DNA from: Eubacteriales bacterium
GTDB taxonomy: Bacteria; Bacillota; Clostridia; Lachnospirales; Lachnospiraceae
Assembly (NCBI GenBank): GCA_030524175.1
Contig: JAUNHC010000005.1
Coordinates: 62,001 to 126,000 of the forward strand
DNA: 64,000 nucleotides
Reading direction: 5' to 3'
The translations under genes and the position numbers were made by a program. Below, piece after piece: positions 35,630-44,082 of the stretch. The notes beneath the pieces were generated by a model that was not told the origin of the DNA, searched no databases, and saw only the letters and a list, made by a program, of their open reading frames with translations. How positions within the stretch are numbered: the stretch's first letter is position 1; every line of letters begins with the position of its first letter.

Positions 35630-36259
35630 CTACAGATTTCTCTGCGCAGAAATAGAAATAGCCTTAAAAATAAGCATACCTACTGTAGCCCCTCCATCCA
35701 CCTCACCGATGGTTTTGTCACCGTAGTAAGCGATTCTGCCGTGTTTCCCTTTCATAGTCTTTGTCAGCTCCATACCCTCATATGCAGCCTGATATGCTTG
35801 CTCAAATACATCCGGCTCACCGCTCTTCTCTAACAAGATGCGCACACCGGGAATCAGACTGTCCAGGATTGTCTTATCTCCCGGACGGGATTTTGCCTTA
35901 TCCATGATCATCTGTATGCCGGCATCCATTGCCTGTGCCATCTCCGACAGGCCAGCTTCTGTTTTCCCTTTAAGGACCTTTGCCATTCCCATAAACCCAA
36001 ATGACATGATCGTGCCCAAAGTAGACGGAGCCGCTTCATTAAACTCAGATGAACAATTCTTCAGAAGCTTACCCAGATCATCCTCCTGTGCTGTCTCCAA
36101 ATACTGTGCCACCTTCTTAAATCCCTGGCTCATGGAGATACCCAGGTCGCCGTCCCCGAATCTGGCATCCAGAGAGACCAGATAATCTGCATTCTCGTCC
36201 ATAACTGCGCTGATTTCTCCAAGCACATTCTTTAATTCTTCTCTTTTCATTGGTATCAT
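35630..36259 (-). CDS. dhaL: DhaL-type kinase subunit (pair 1)
   Basis: 209 residues, the nucleotide-binding half of a dihydroxyacetone-type kinase. The Mg-binding Asp cluster reads LDARFGDGDLGISM; the His usually following (GDGDHG) is Leu here. Other DhaL features: APSTLGTIMSFGFMGMAK and the C-terminal GRIAYYGDKTIGEVDGGA. It probably works with the DhaK encoded just upstream. There is no phosphoryl-carrier DhaM gene in the window, so ATP is the expected donor. An alternative start three codons in (ATG 36250) is possible. Confidence 0.88.
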   Translation of the reverse strand: MIPMKREELKNVLGEISAVMDENADYLVSLDARFGDGDLGISMSQGFKKVAQYLETAQEDDLGKLLKNCSSEFNEAAPSTLGTIMSFGFMGMAKVLKGKTEAGLSEMAQAMDAGIQMIMDKAKSRPGDKTILDSLIPGVRILLEKSGEPDVFEQAYQAAYEGMELTKTMKGKHGRIAYYGDKTIGEVDGGATVGMLIFKAISISAQRNL

Positions 36260-36366
36260 CCCCTTTCTCCCTGATTTATTAGCCCTGGTTTTTTACCGAT
36301 GTTGGGGTCATAAGGTACTTTCCCCGCTGATGCCTGGGGAATTCCCCGCACATGGTGACCCTGGCA

Positions 36367-37374
36367 TCATTTATTGCTGTTGGTATAAAACGGTGTATTG
36401 GCAGGCTTTCTGAGATATCCTTTCAGCCTGTCATTCAGCTTAAAGATGGTCACGGATGCACCTGCCATCTCCATGGAGGTTGCAAATTCCCCGATGTGGG
36501 GCATGTAGATAGAAACACCCATATCCTCAAGCCGTCCTGATATCCTGCGGTAAAGTATAAACTGCTCCTCCAGGGGAGTCGCCCCCAGACCGTTCACCAT
36601 CACCGAGACCTCATCTCCTGGTACCAGCGGCATATCCTCCAGCAGCTTATCAAGAACACGGTCAGCAATTTCGTCTGCCTTCATCATACTGCAGACCTCA
36701 ATCCCCGGCTCCCCGTGAATACCCATTCCCAGTTCAAGCTCATTCTCACCGATTTCAAAGGTTGCCTTGCCAACCTCAGGGACAATACAGGGAGACAAGG
36801 CTACTCCCATAGTCCTGATATTGTCCAGAGCTTCCTGGGTCACCTCTGCCACCTCTCTCAGGGACAACATTTCATCTGCAGCAGCTCCGGCAATCTTGAA
36901 GGCATATACCATTCCCGCCACACCCCGGCGCATATCCATCTCCGCCTTGGGTCTGGAGGCTACATCATCCTTCACCAGAACCTGCATTGTCTGCACATCA
37001 TCAAAATCTGCGTTTTCACAGGCCATCTGAAAATTCATTACATCTCCGCCGTAATTTCCGTACAGACAAAGAACTCCGCTGCCATGGTCTGCTGCCTTGA
37101 TCATTTCTTCCATCTTCTTAGCGGAAGGAGAAGCAAATACATTTCCTACGGCACAGCCGTCCAGCATCCCCTCACCCACGTATCCCAGAAAAACAGGGAG
37201 ATGTCCGCTTCCGCCGGCTGTCACAATCCCCACCTTTCCAGGTTTTACCGGCGTATTCCGCATAAGGATCCTCTTCTGTTCGTCCAGGACCTTTACCTTG
37301 TCCTTGTAGGCTGCCAGAATGCCATCCATCACCTCCGGCACAAAATCCTGAGGCTCATTTATAATCTTTCTCAT
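36367..37374 (-). CDS. dhaK: DhaK-type kinase substrate-binding subunit (pair 1, canonical residues)
   Basis: 335 residues. It holds the ketone substrate for phosphorylation. The residues known from E. coli DhaK are kept: His in GGSGHLPVFLGYVGEGM, Asp in GNYGGDVMNF and the covalent-binding His in GMGIHGEPGIE. It is therefore a plausible active dihydroxyacetone or short ketose kinase subunit. The start ATG 37374 was chosen because GGAGGAAGG precedes it and family homologues begin at MRKIINEP; it overlaps dhaL of pair 2 by 20 nt. Confidence 0.92.
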   Translation of the reverse strand: MRKIINEPQDFVPEVMDGILAAYKDKVKVLDEQKRILMRNTPVKPGKVGIVTAGGSGHLPVFLGYVGEGMLDGCAVGNVFASPSAKKMEEMIKAADHGSGVLCLYGNYGGDVMNFQMACENADFDDVQTMQVLVKDDVASRPKAEMDMRRGVAGMVYAFKIAGAAADEMLSLREVAEVTQEALDNIRTMGVALSPCIVPEVGKATFEIGENELELGMGIHGEPGIEVCSMMKADEIADRVLDKLLEDMPLVPGDEVSVMVNGLGATPLEEQFILYRRISGRLEDMGVSIYMPHIGEFATSMEMAGASVTIFKLNDRLKGYLRKPANTPFYTNSNK

Positions 37375-38029
37375 GTCCTTCCTCCATTTCTTCCAACAAA
37401 CGGATTTCTTGTGCAAACGCTTTAAAAATGAGACTGGTAGATATCGCTCCCGGGTCCGGGTAACCTATGGTAGCTTCCTGAAAATTCTTGGATCTTCCTA
37501 CCCTGGACTGCATGTTTTTGCTGGCCTCCACACCTTCCAGTGCAGCTTCATAGGCCATACCGAAGGCTGCCCCCAAATCTTTGTGCTGTGCAGCTGCCTT
37601 CTTCAGAGACAGCACCGCAGGATAAAGGGCGTCCAGCATTGTTTTCTGCCCCGGTTTTGCTTTTCCTCGTTTTTCTATGGCAGCCTCTCCCACCTCAAAA
37701 TACTTAGCAAGCTGGTCAAGATTCACCTGTTCTCCGTGGGGGATGTCGTCCAGCCCTCCGAAAAATAAGGTACAGAAAATGACTCCGGATGCCCCTCCCA
37801 TACTTTTCAGTAATTCCATACCAACCTCTCCGCAGAGGCAGTTCACATCCGTGTACACCTTCCGGTCCAGCATTTTCCAGAGGGCTGTGAACCCCCGTTT
37901 CATCCCTGTTCCGTGGTCACCGTCACCTATAATATTATCTATCTCTGTGAGATACGGTTCGTTTTCTATAATTGTCTCTGCCACACGCCTGAAAATCCTC
38001 TGCAGCTGAGATATCTTTAACTGTTTCAT
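37355..38029 (-). CDS. dhaL: DhaL-type kinase subunit (pair 2)
   Basis: 224 residues. The Asp cluster is fully canonical: IDNIIGDGDHGTGMKRGF. MGGASGVIFCTLFFGG and GRSKNFQEATIGYPDPGA are the other DhaL signatures. It sits between the two dhaK genes and overlaps the canonical one by 20 nt, while the atypical DhaK is encoded 56 nt upstream, so it could serve either or both. The expected nucleotide is ATP because no DhaM is seen. Confidence 0.9.
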   Translation of the reverse strand: MKQLKISQLQRIFRRVAETIIENEPYLTEIDNIIGDGDHGTGMKRGFTALWKMLDRKVYTDVNCLCGEVGMELLKSMGGASGVIFCTLFFGGLDDIPHGEQVNLDQLAKYFEVGEAAIEKRGKAKPGQKTMLDALYPAVLSLKKAAAQHKDLGAAFGMAYEAALEGVEASKNMQSRVGRSKNFQEATIGYPDPGAISTSLIFKAFAQEIRLLEEMEEGHEKDYK

Positions 38030-38085
38030 AAATCACCTCTTACTTATGTACGTGTATACCCCATCCCGGCTCTGGCCCGGCTGCT

Positions 38086-39045
38086 TTAAATGGTGAAATC
38101 ATATCCCTTCACCGGCCTGAGATAAGGCTCGAGCTGCGTATCATAAGCCATGACACTCACAATACATCCGTTTGTCTCAAAAGCATCAAAATAGCTGCCC
38201 ACAGTACAGCTTCCCGCCTTATATCCCCGGCGGACAAGCTCTCTGTTCAAGGCATTTACCATTACATAGCCTTCCAGATATGACATTTTTTTCATCCGGT
38301 TAACCATGATATGGAATTTATCCTCTGCTTTATAAGTCTCCAGCTCCGGAAGAAGATAATCCAGAATGTTTGCCGCTGTATGGTCAGCAGAGATAAATCT
38401 CTCCCTGCCGGCAGGAGGCTCGCCGGAGAATCCGTTTCCATATTCCACTGCACCGTCTTCTTCCGAACAGCACACTGCTATAGTTCTCAGACGTGCGTTC
38501 GCCTTTTCTACAATCTCCGCCATCTCTTCAAGACCTGCTCCCTGGTCGGCGAGAGCTGCGGCTATTTTAAGCAGAATTCCAATCCCTGTCATTCCGCCCC
38601 GCTTTTCTTTCCCTTCGCCTTTTGCACTGCATACATTGTCGCTTACATAGCACACATAAGAAGGGATATCTTCACGGGAAAGCAGTTCCCGGGCCATATC
38701 GTTATTCAGGTAATCCCCTGAATAATTGTTGGTCAGAATAAATATTCCTTTTCCTTCCTGTATCTCTTTTCCTGTCTGGTATATAAGCCAGGCATTGGGA
38801 GCACAGTTAAAATCTCCGTGCACCATAGCGTCTGCAAGTCCTTCTCCTACTACCCCGGGGAAAAGAGGCCCCCAGCCGCCTCCTCCATTGACCATGATCC
38901 GGACCTTTTCCGGCTTACGGCATTTCTTCACAAGGGCGTAGCTGTACTCATTTTCAATGCGTTCATATTCCCCTGGCTGGGCTAACAGCAGGCCTTTCAG
39001 CATTTCATCCAAAGCCGTTTCAATAGAATTGAGCAATTTCATCAT
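38086..39045 (-). CDS. Atypical DhaK homologue lacking both active-site histidines (pair 2)
   Basis: 319 residues, somewhat shorter than DhaK. The general fold signatures are present (VVGEGLADAMVHGDFNCAPN, NNYSGDYLNNDMA), including the Asp of the NYxGD motif. But the first active-site His (GGSGH in family members) is Trp in NGGGGWGPLFPG, and the covalent substrate-binding His (GIHGEPG) is Ser in GNGFSGEPP. I checked both in the DNA (TGG near 38877 and TCC near 38431, minus strand). It therefore cannot form the usual hemiaminal with a ketone. It may bind a different substrate or act as a partner or sensor subunit. Confidence 0.85.
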   Translation of the reverse strand: MMKLLNSIETALDEMLKGLLLAQPGEYERIENEYSYALVKKCRKPEKVRIMVNGGGGWGPLFPGVVGEGLADAMVHGDFNCAPNAWLIYQTGKEIQEGKGIFILTNNYSGDYLNNDMARELLSREDIPSYVCYVSDNVCSAKGEGKEKRGGMTGIGILLKIAAALADQGAGLEEMAEIVEKANARLRTIAVCCSEEDGAVEYGNGFSGEPPAGRERFISADHTAANILDYLLPELETYKAEDKFHIMVNRMKKMSYLEGYVMVNALNRELVRRGYKAGSCTVGSYFDAFETNGCIVSVMAYDTQLEPYLRPVKGYDFTI

Positions 39046-39056
39046 TCATCACCTGC

Positions 39057-40037
39057 TTAATTTTTCTCACGTTTCTGTGCCATATCAACGATAACCGCCA
39101 GAAGGATGATCAGTCCCATGATTACCTTCTGCCAATAAGAGGAAATCTGCATTAAGTTCATACCATTATTGATAATAGCGATAATGGCACAACCGATCAT
39201 GGCGCGGAGCACAGAGCCGATACCTCCTAAGAAGCTGGTACCTCCCAGAACCGTGGCAGCGATAGCATACATTTCATAAGCATCACAGGCTGCCGGCTGG
39301 CCGTTATTTAACTTGGAAGTTACACATACGCCTCCAAGTGCCGCCATAATTGAGCAGATGATATGCGCACGTATTTTCACCCAGTCCACATTGATTCCGC
39401 TTAAATGTGCAACCTTTTCATTACTTCCCACTGCAAACACGTGACGGCCGAAAACTGTCTTCGTGAGCAGGATATGCATGAGTACCACGATAATAATTGT
39501 AAAAATTGTGATGATAGGAATAATTCCTAAAGGCACTGATTCCGTCTTCAGCAGACGTCCTGCCCCCAGCCATGCAAAACTGTCAGGAAGTCCGTATACA
39601 GGCTGTCCGTCTGTGATAACATAAGCCAGCCCTCTTGCCATGGTCATCATTGCCAGGGTTGCGATCATTGCCACAACCTTAAACTTGGCAATCATAATTC
39701 CATTAAACAAACCGCAGATTCCACCGATCAGCACGGCACTGCCAATCTGGATCAAAAGAATGATCACCAGCGGAGCGTCAGGGAACTTCAATCCCAGGTA
39801 AGCTGCAAAAATTCCCGCAAATGCAGCCACTGAGCCTATACTGATATCAATTCCTCCAGTGATGATGACATAGGTAATACCAACGCACAGCAGCGCATTG
39901 ATGGACATCTGTGCAGTAATATTGATTATATTTGTAGGAGTTAAAAATGTTTTATTTGCTATGCCAAAGAATATGATTAGTATGAACAGAACAATCACTA
40001 CAGCATTCTTCTTTGACCATTGTTTCAATTTCTCCAT
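39057..40037 (-). CDS. Ribose-type sugar ABC transporter permease (RbsC family)
   Basis: 326 residues, 8-10 TM helices. Family features: GITYVIITGGIDISIGSVAAF, MMTMARGLAYVITDGQPV and GTSFLGGIGSVLRAMIGC (split motifs). It forms the channel with the RbsA-like ATPase encoded 76 nt upstream; dhaK of pair 2 follows after 11 nt. The imported substrate is probably what the downstream kinases phosphorylate. Confidence 0.95.
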   Translation of the reverse strand: MEKLKQWSKKNAVVIVLFILIIFFGIANKTFLTPTNIINITAQMSINALLCVGITYVIITGGIDISIGSVAAFAGIFAAYLGLKFPDAPLVIILLIQIGSAVLIGGICGLFNGIMIAKFKVVAMIATLAMMTMARGLAYVITDGQPVYGLPDSFAWLGAGRLLKTESVPLGIIPIITIFTIIIVVLMHILLTKTVFGRHVFAVGSNEKVAHLSGINVDWVKIRAHIICSIMAALGGVCVTSKLNNGQPAACDAYEMYAIAATVLGGTSFLGGIGSVLRAMIGCAIIAIINNGMNLMQISSYWQKVIMGLIILLAVIVDMAQKREKN

Positions 40038-40113
40038 AGCTACTTCCCCTTTAACATTCGTTATATATGGATTGCGGCTGCCCGGGGAAACTCCCCTCTG
40101 TCAGCCCCAAGGC

Positions 40114-41637
40114 TCACGCTTCACTCTGTATGCTTGCAAGCTGCATGATTCTGTACTCTGTTGCCTCATCTTTCGCTAATTCTCCGCATTTCACACCTTC
40201 ACGCATGACCATCACACGGTCGGATACTCCCAGGATCTCCGGCAGCTCCGAGGAAACCATGACAATACAGCCGCCCTCTTCCACAAAAGCATTCATCAAT
40301 CCATAGAATTCTGCTTTTGCATTTACATCAATACCTCTTGTGGGTTCGTCTAAAATCAGTATCTCTGACTGCGCCACCAGCCATTTTGCCAGTATGACCT
40401 TCTGCTGGTTACCGCCGGAAAGATTTTTGATCAATGTGTTCATACCCGGAGCTTTAATCTTCAGTTTCCCGAAGTATTCATCGCACACCTCTTTCTCCCA
40501 CTTAGGATTGACAAAACCGCCCTTGCGTTTCGTCCTTTTAAGGCTTGGAAGAACAACATTATTTTTAATGGAAGCTTCCAGCATAAGTCCGGTACGGCGC
40601 CTGTCCTCTGTCACAAATCCGATTTTATGTGCAATGGCATCCTTTGGTGACCTGAAATGCACTTCTTCTCCTTTTACATATACAGACCCGGATGTCTTTC
40701 TCCTGTCTGCAAATATTGTCTCCATAAGCTCAGTACGCTTTGCTCCCACCAGTCCTGCAACTCCCAGGATTTCCCCCTGATAGGCTGAAAAAGAAATGTT
40801 ACGGAATACACCGTCCACAGTGAGATTCTCTACCCTGAGCATTTCCTTTTTTCTTGTGTGTTCCTGCTGGTTATAGTAATCAGATATTTCACGGCCTACC
40901 ATGTTTGCCACTATTTCCGCTTCTGTGATATCCTTAAACAGCGAACTCTTCACAAACTGCCCGTCCCTTAATATGGTCACCCTGTCCGCAATGACCGGAA
41001 GCTCCTTTAAACGGTGAGTGATATAAATGATCGCAACATTATTCTTCTTTAACAGTTCTACCTGCTTAAACAGGGCATCAATTTCACTTTCAGACAGTGA
41101 TGAAGTAGGTTCATCCATGATGACAAGCTTGGAGTTTCTGGTGATAACCTTGGCAATCTCTATCATCTGCTGCTGAGCAGCAGAGAGCTCTCCTGCAATA
41201 TCCGTAGATTTAATATCCACTCCCATAAACTCAAGGGCCTTCTGTGCATCCTGCTCCATCTTCTTTCTGTTGAGGATAAACCCTTTCTTCCCTGCTGACG
41301 GCTCACGCCCTACATAAATATTCTCCGCAACCGAAAGCTCATTAGCAATACTCAGCTCCTGGTGGATGACCGATATACCGCAGTCCAACGCCTCCCCAGG
41401 GTTTTTGTAATGCTTTTCCTGATTTTCAAAAATCACCTTTCCCTCTGTAGGTGTATATACTCCTGATATGATTTTGATCAGCGTGGATTTACCTGCACCG
41501 TTCTCTCCCAGCAAGGCATGGACCTCTCCCGGATAAAAATCAATTGATATATCCGTGAGAGCCTTTACCCCCGGGAAAACCTTTGAAATATTCTTCACCT
41601 GTAGGATTGGCTGATTTCCCTTTTCTTTATTATCCAT
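40114..41637 (-). CDS. Ribose-type sugar ABC transporter ATPase (RbsA family)
   Basis: 507 residues, two fused nucleotide-binding domains. The first is complete: Walker A GENGAGKSTLIK, signature LSAAQQQMIEIAK, Walker B LVIMDEPTSSLS. The second has the usual degenerate Walker A (GLVGAKRTELME) but a normal signature LSGGNQQKVILAKWL and Walker B ILILDEPTRGID. This is the normal CUT2 arrangement. It powers import through the RbsC-like permease. Confidence 0.95.
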   Translation of the reverse strand: MDNKEKGNQPILQVKNISKVFPGVKALTDISIDFYPGEVHALLGENGAGKSTLIKIISGVYTPTEGKVIFENQEKHYKNPGEALDCGISVIHQELSIANELSVAENIYVGREPSAGKKGFILNRKKMEQDAQKALEFMGVDIKSTDIAGELSAAQQQMIEIAKVITRNSKLVIMDEPTSSLSESEIDALFKQVELLKKNNVAIIYITHRLKELPVIADRVTILRDGQFVKSSLFKDITEAEIVANMVGREISDYYNQQEHTRKKEMLRVENLTVDGVFRNISFSAYQGEILGVAGLVGAKRTELMETIFADRRKTSGSVYVKGEEVHFRSPKDAIAHKIGFVTEDRRRTGLMLEASIKNNVVLPSLKRTKRKGGFVNPKWEKEVCDEYFGKLKIKAPGMNTLIKNLSGGNQQKVILAKWLVAQSEILILDEPTRGIDVNAKAEFYGLMNAFVEEGGCIVMVSSELPEILGVSDRVMVMREGVKCGELAKDEATEYRIMQLASIQSEA

Positions 41638-41661
41638 ATGCTATCCCGCTCACTTTTTAAT

Positions 41662-41712
41662 AGAATGGGACCGCCGCCAGTCCCGGTATGTACTTTGCAG
41701 CGATCCCATTCT
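41662..41712. promoter_or_regulatory. Hairpin between the rbsB-like and rbsA-like genes
   Basis: AGAATGGGA (41662-41670) pairs with TCCCATTCT (41704-41712) around a GC-rich loop. There is no T-run on the transcribed strand, so it more likely protects the 3' end of the binding-protein mRNA than terminates it. Confidence 0.5.
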
Positions 41713-41744
41713 TATTTCATTGCTACGTTTCTATAGTTCTGTGT

Positions 41745-42710
41745 TTATTTCAGGCCTTCTTCCACAATATAGTCATAGTCGATGATGTATGGGTCAATAG
41801 GAATCTGCTCTGCGTCAACCTTGCCTTCTGTCAGATATTTGTTGATCTGCTCAACAATAGTAGCACCGATGAGAGGCGGATTCTGGGATACTTCAGATAC
41901 CCACCATTTTCCGTCTCCATCTTTAGCATAGATGGCATCAATTGCTTCCGGATTTCCGTCGTATCCGATGATCAAGGTACTGGCACCTGCTGATTTAATA
42001 GAGGCAAGCGCGCCGGAAGCAGCCGGGTCACCAGCACAGAAGATTGCATCCAGGTCGGGAGCAGCAGTCAGCCAGTCCTGAACAAGAGATGCCGCCACGT
42101 TGGCATCACCCTGATAGTTACCGTTGAATTTCACTTCAATATTATCAATCTTCTCCATTTCGGACATAAATCCATTTTCTCTGTCCAGACATGCAGCGGA
42201 AGCAGGGTTTCCGATGAATCCCACAGTGCCGCCTTCTTCCCCAAGTAAATCCTGTACTGCCTGTGCGCCCAATTCTCCGCCCTTCACGTTATCTGTACCT
42301 ACATGGCAGACAATACAATCAACTGTGTCACAGCCTGAGTCAAAGGTAAACACAGGAATTCCTGCTGCATCTGCTGCCTTGATGGCCGGGCCTACTCCCG
42401 CTGCATCTACAGTCGCCAGCGCAATAGCATCCACCTTCATGGCTACCAGATTCTCAATATGGTTTGACTGAATGTTGGCATCCAGCTCGCCGTCATAGCA
42501 GAGAGCTTCAATTCCCAATTCCTCACATTTCTCTTTAATGGCTTCCTCGATGAGATTATAAAAAACATGCTCTCTGGAACCTACGATAAACCCTACCTGA
42601 TAAGATTCCTCAGCCCCGCCTTCGGCCTCCCCATGCACCACTGCCGGAACCGCCATCGTTGTAGCTGCCAATGCAGCACTTAGGATAATCCCCATCATTC
42701 TTTTTTTCAT
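41745..42710 (-). CDS. Ribose-type sugar-binding protein (RbsB family)
   Basis: 321 residues. Signal peptide KRMMGIILSAALAATTMAV with a type I site near VVHGEA; there is no lipobox Cys, which is unusual in a Gram-positive. The fold signatures are YQVGFIVGSREHVFYNL, DAIALATVDAAGVGPAI, GIPVFTFDSG, GTDNVKGGELG and FCAGDPAASGALASI. It captures the sugar or polyol for the RbsAC-like transporter. First gene of the operon; its promoter overlaps a palindromic operator at 42776-42790. Confidence 0.93.
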   Translation of the reverse strand: MKKRMMGIILSAALAATTMAVPAVVHGEAEGGAEESYQVGFIVGSREHVFYNLIEEAIKEKCEELGIEALCYDGELDANIQSNHIENLVAMKVDAIALATVDAAGVGPAIKAADAAGIPVFTFDSGCDTVDCIVCHVGTDNVKGGELGAQAVQDLLGEEGGTVGFIGNPASAACLDRENGFMSEMEKIDNIEVKFNGNYQGDANVAASLVQDWLTAAPDLDAIFCAGDPAASGALASIKSAGASTLIIGYDGNPEAIDAIYAKDGDGKWWVSEVSQNPPLIGATIVEQINKYLTEGKVDAEQIPIDPYIIDYDYIVEEGLK

Positions 42711-43042
42711 TTTGTTTCCTCCTTTTCTTTTTTGTTTGTTTTTATTCGTTGTTCTTGTTTGAGTGACTTAAGTTTAGAACATTTTGTTCTGAATGTCAAT
42801 TATTTTTACCCCATCATTTTGTTTTTGTAAGTAATAGACAAAAAAGATGTTTTACATTTGTTTGTTATTTTTCTTTTTAATTTATGTTTTTTTATCTTTT
42901 TTATTTTTTTCACAAATATATGTGTGCGACTTTTGTAGTTTTACCCATTTCTTTTTTATTGGATTTTGATAAAATAAAGAAAAGTCAGAAAGACAACATG
43001 ATGTCAAAGCAGAAAACCTTACAGCGTAGAAATGGAGAGTAT
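42711..43042. other. Divergent control region between rbsB-like and deoR-like genes
   Basis: 332 bp, very AT-rich. Besides the promoter/operator at 42771-42799, it has recurring TTTGTTT motifs (near 42731 and 42858), a common theme of DeoR-family operators. A plus-strand open frame runs through it into deoR but has no ribosome site before 43032. Confidence 0.6.
42771..42799 (-). promoter_or_regulatory. Promoter of the rbs-dha operon with operator in the spacer
   Basis: On the minus strand: TTGACA (42799-42794), a 17-nt spacer and TAAACT (42776-42771). A perfect palindrome AGAACA-ttt-TGTTCT (42776-42790) fills most of the spacer, where a bound repressor would block RNA polymerase. The DeoR-type protein encoded divergently is the obvious candidate ligand. 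Confidence 0.7.
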
Positions 43043-43831
43043 ATGTTAGCCCAGGAACGCAGAGATAAAATTATCGAATTGGTAAACACGGATAAAATTG
43101 TTAAAGTAAGCGAACTCAGTGAATTGTTTTCTACCACAGAAGTCACCATACGACGTGACCTGGACGAACTCCAGGCACAGAAGAAAATATGCAGGATCCA
43201 CGGCGGTGCGATCCCCCTTAAATCAGCCAGCAAAAGCCTCACCCGGGAAGAGCTTTCAATCCGCTGTCCCGCAGAAAAAAAGATGATAGCCCAGTGCGCC
43301 TATCATTACATAGAAGACAACGATGCCATACTGCTGGATGCCTCCACAACAGCTCTGGAACTGGTCCACCTGATCATAGAAGGCACGAAAAAGAACCTCA
43401 CCGTTGTCACAAACTCCTTCAAAGCAATCACCCTCCTCCAGACACGCCCCGATATAGACCTGTTCCACATAGGCGGCCAAGTAAGGCGTGATATGGACAG
43501 CACCTTCGGCGCCCTGGCCGAAACCCTCCTGAAAAACATCCGGGTAGACAAATGCTTCCTGGGAACAACAGGAATCGATATCCATTTCGGCTACTCCGAC
43601 CCAAACTTCAATGACAGCTCCATCAAGAAAGGAATGATCTCCGCTGCCAAACAGAAATTCATCATAGCCGACCACACAAAATTCAACGACTCCTACATCG
43701 GCAAATTCGCAGACTTCTCCGGCGCTATCGACTACCTCATCACCGACCGCCTCCCCACCGGCCTTGACCGCGAATACATAGAAGCCAACGTAAACCTAAT
43801 CCTAGCCCAAGACCAAAATCCCCCATCCTAA
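43043..43831 (+). CDS. DeoR/GlpR family transcriptional regulator
   Basis: 262 residues. The N-terminal helix-turn-helix has VKVSELSELFSTTEVTIRRDLDEL, then the family hinge RIHGGAI. The C-terminal sugar-phosphate sensing domain has ILLDASTTALEL, LTVVTNS, GGQVRRDMDSTFG, and the FLGTTGID and IADHTKF motifs. Such repressors respond to a phosphorylated intermediate of the pathway they control, here probably the kinase product. The start is ATG 43043, with GGAGAG just upstream. It is divergent from the rbs-dha operon. Confidence 0.93.
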   Translation: MLAQERRDKIIELVNTDKIVKVSELSELFSTTEVTIRRDLDELQAQKKICRIHGGAIPLKSASKSLTREELSIRCPAEKKMIAQCAYHYIEDNDAILLDASTTALELVHLIIEGTKKNLTVVTNSFKAITLLQTRPDIDLFHIGGQVRRDMDSTFGALAETLLKNIRVDKCFLGTTGIDIHFGYSDPNFNDSSIKKGMISAAKQKFIIADHTKFNDSYIGKFADFSGAIDYLITDRLPTGLDREYIEANVNLILAQDQNPPS

Positions 43832-43866
43832 ATAATCCCCCAGTGCGCCCACCGGGCGCACAAAAA

Positions 43867-44078
43867 AGAAGCAGCCACCGCTGCTTCTCTTATCTCACCC
43901 ATCCCTACCGTCGAACCACCCAGTGCGCCCATCAGGCCGTACAAAAAGAAGCAGCCCCCGCTGCTTCTCTTATCTCATCCATCCCTACCGTCGGACCACC
44001 CAGCGTGCCCAACAGGGGGAGTTTGAGGGGGACATGCGGGCTTCGCAACTCCGAGCCTGTCCCCCTCAAGGTCCTCAA
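43867..44078 (-). repeat. Terminator-rich repeat R2 (right copy)
   Basis: Same architecture and orientation as R1: the stem with GGGGGACA next to the mglC stop, then two terminators with AGAAGCAGC/GCTGCTTCT stems at 43947-43968 and 43867-43888, each followed by T-runs on the minus strand. The 90 bp 43989-44078 match R1 with two mismatches. It ends 4 nt before the mglC stop codon and probably also terminates deoR from the other side. Confidence 0.85.
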
Positions 44079-44082
44079 GGTT

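Noticed and set aside
37355-37416. Possible frameshift between dhaL (pair 2) and dhaK (pair 1)
   Set aside because: The overlap is explained by a normal 20-nt translational coupling with a good ribosome site before ATG 37374.
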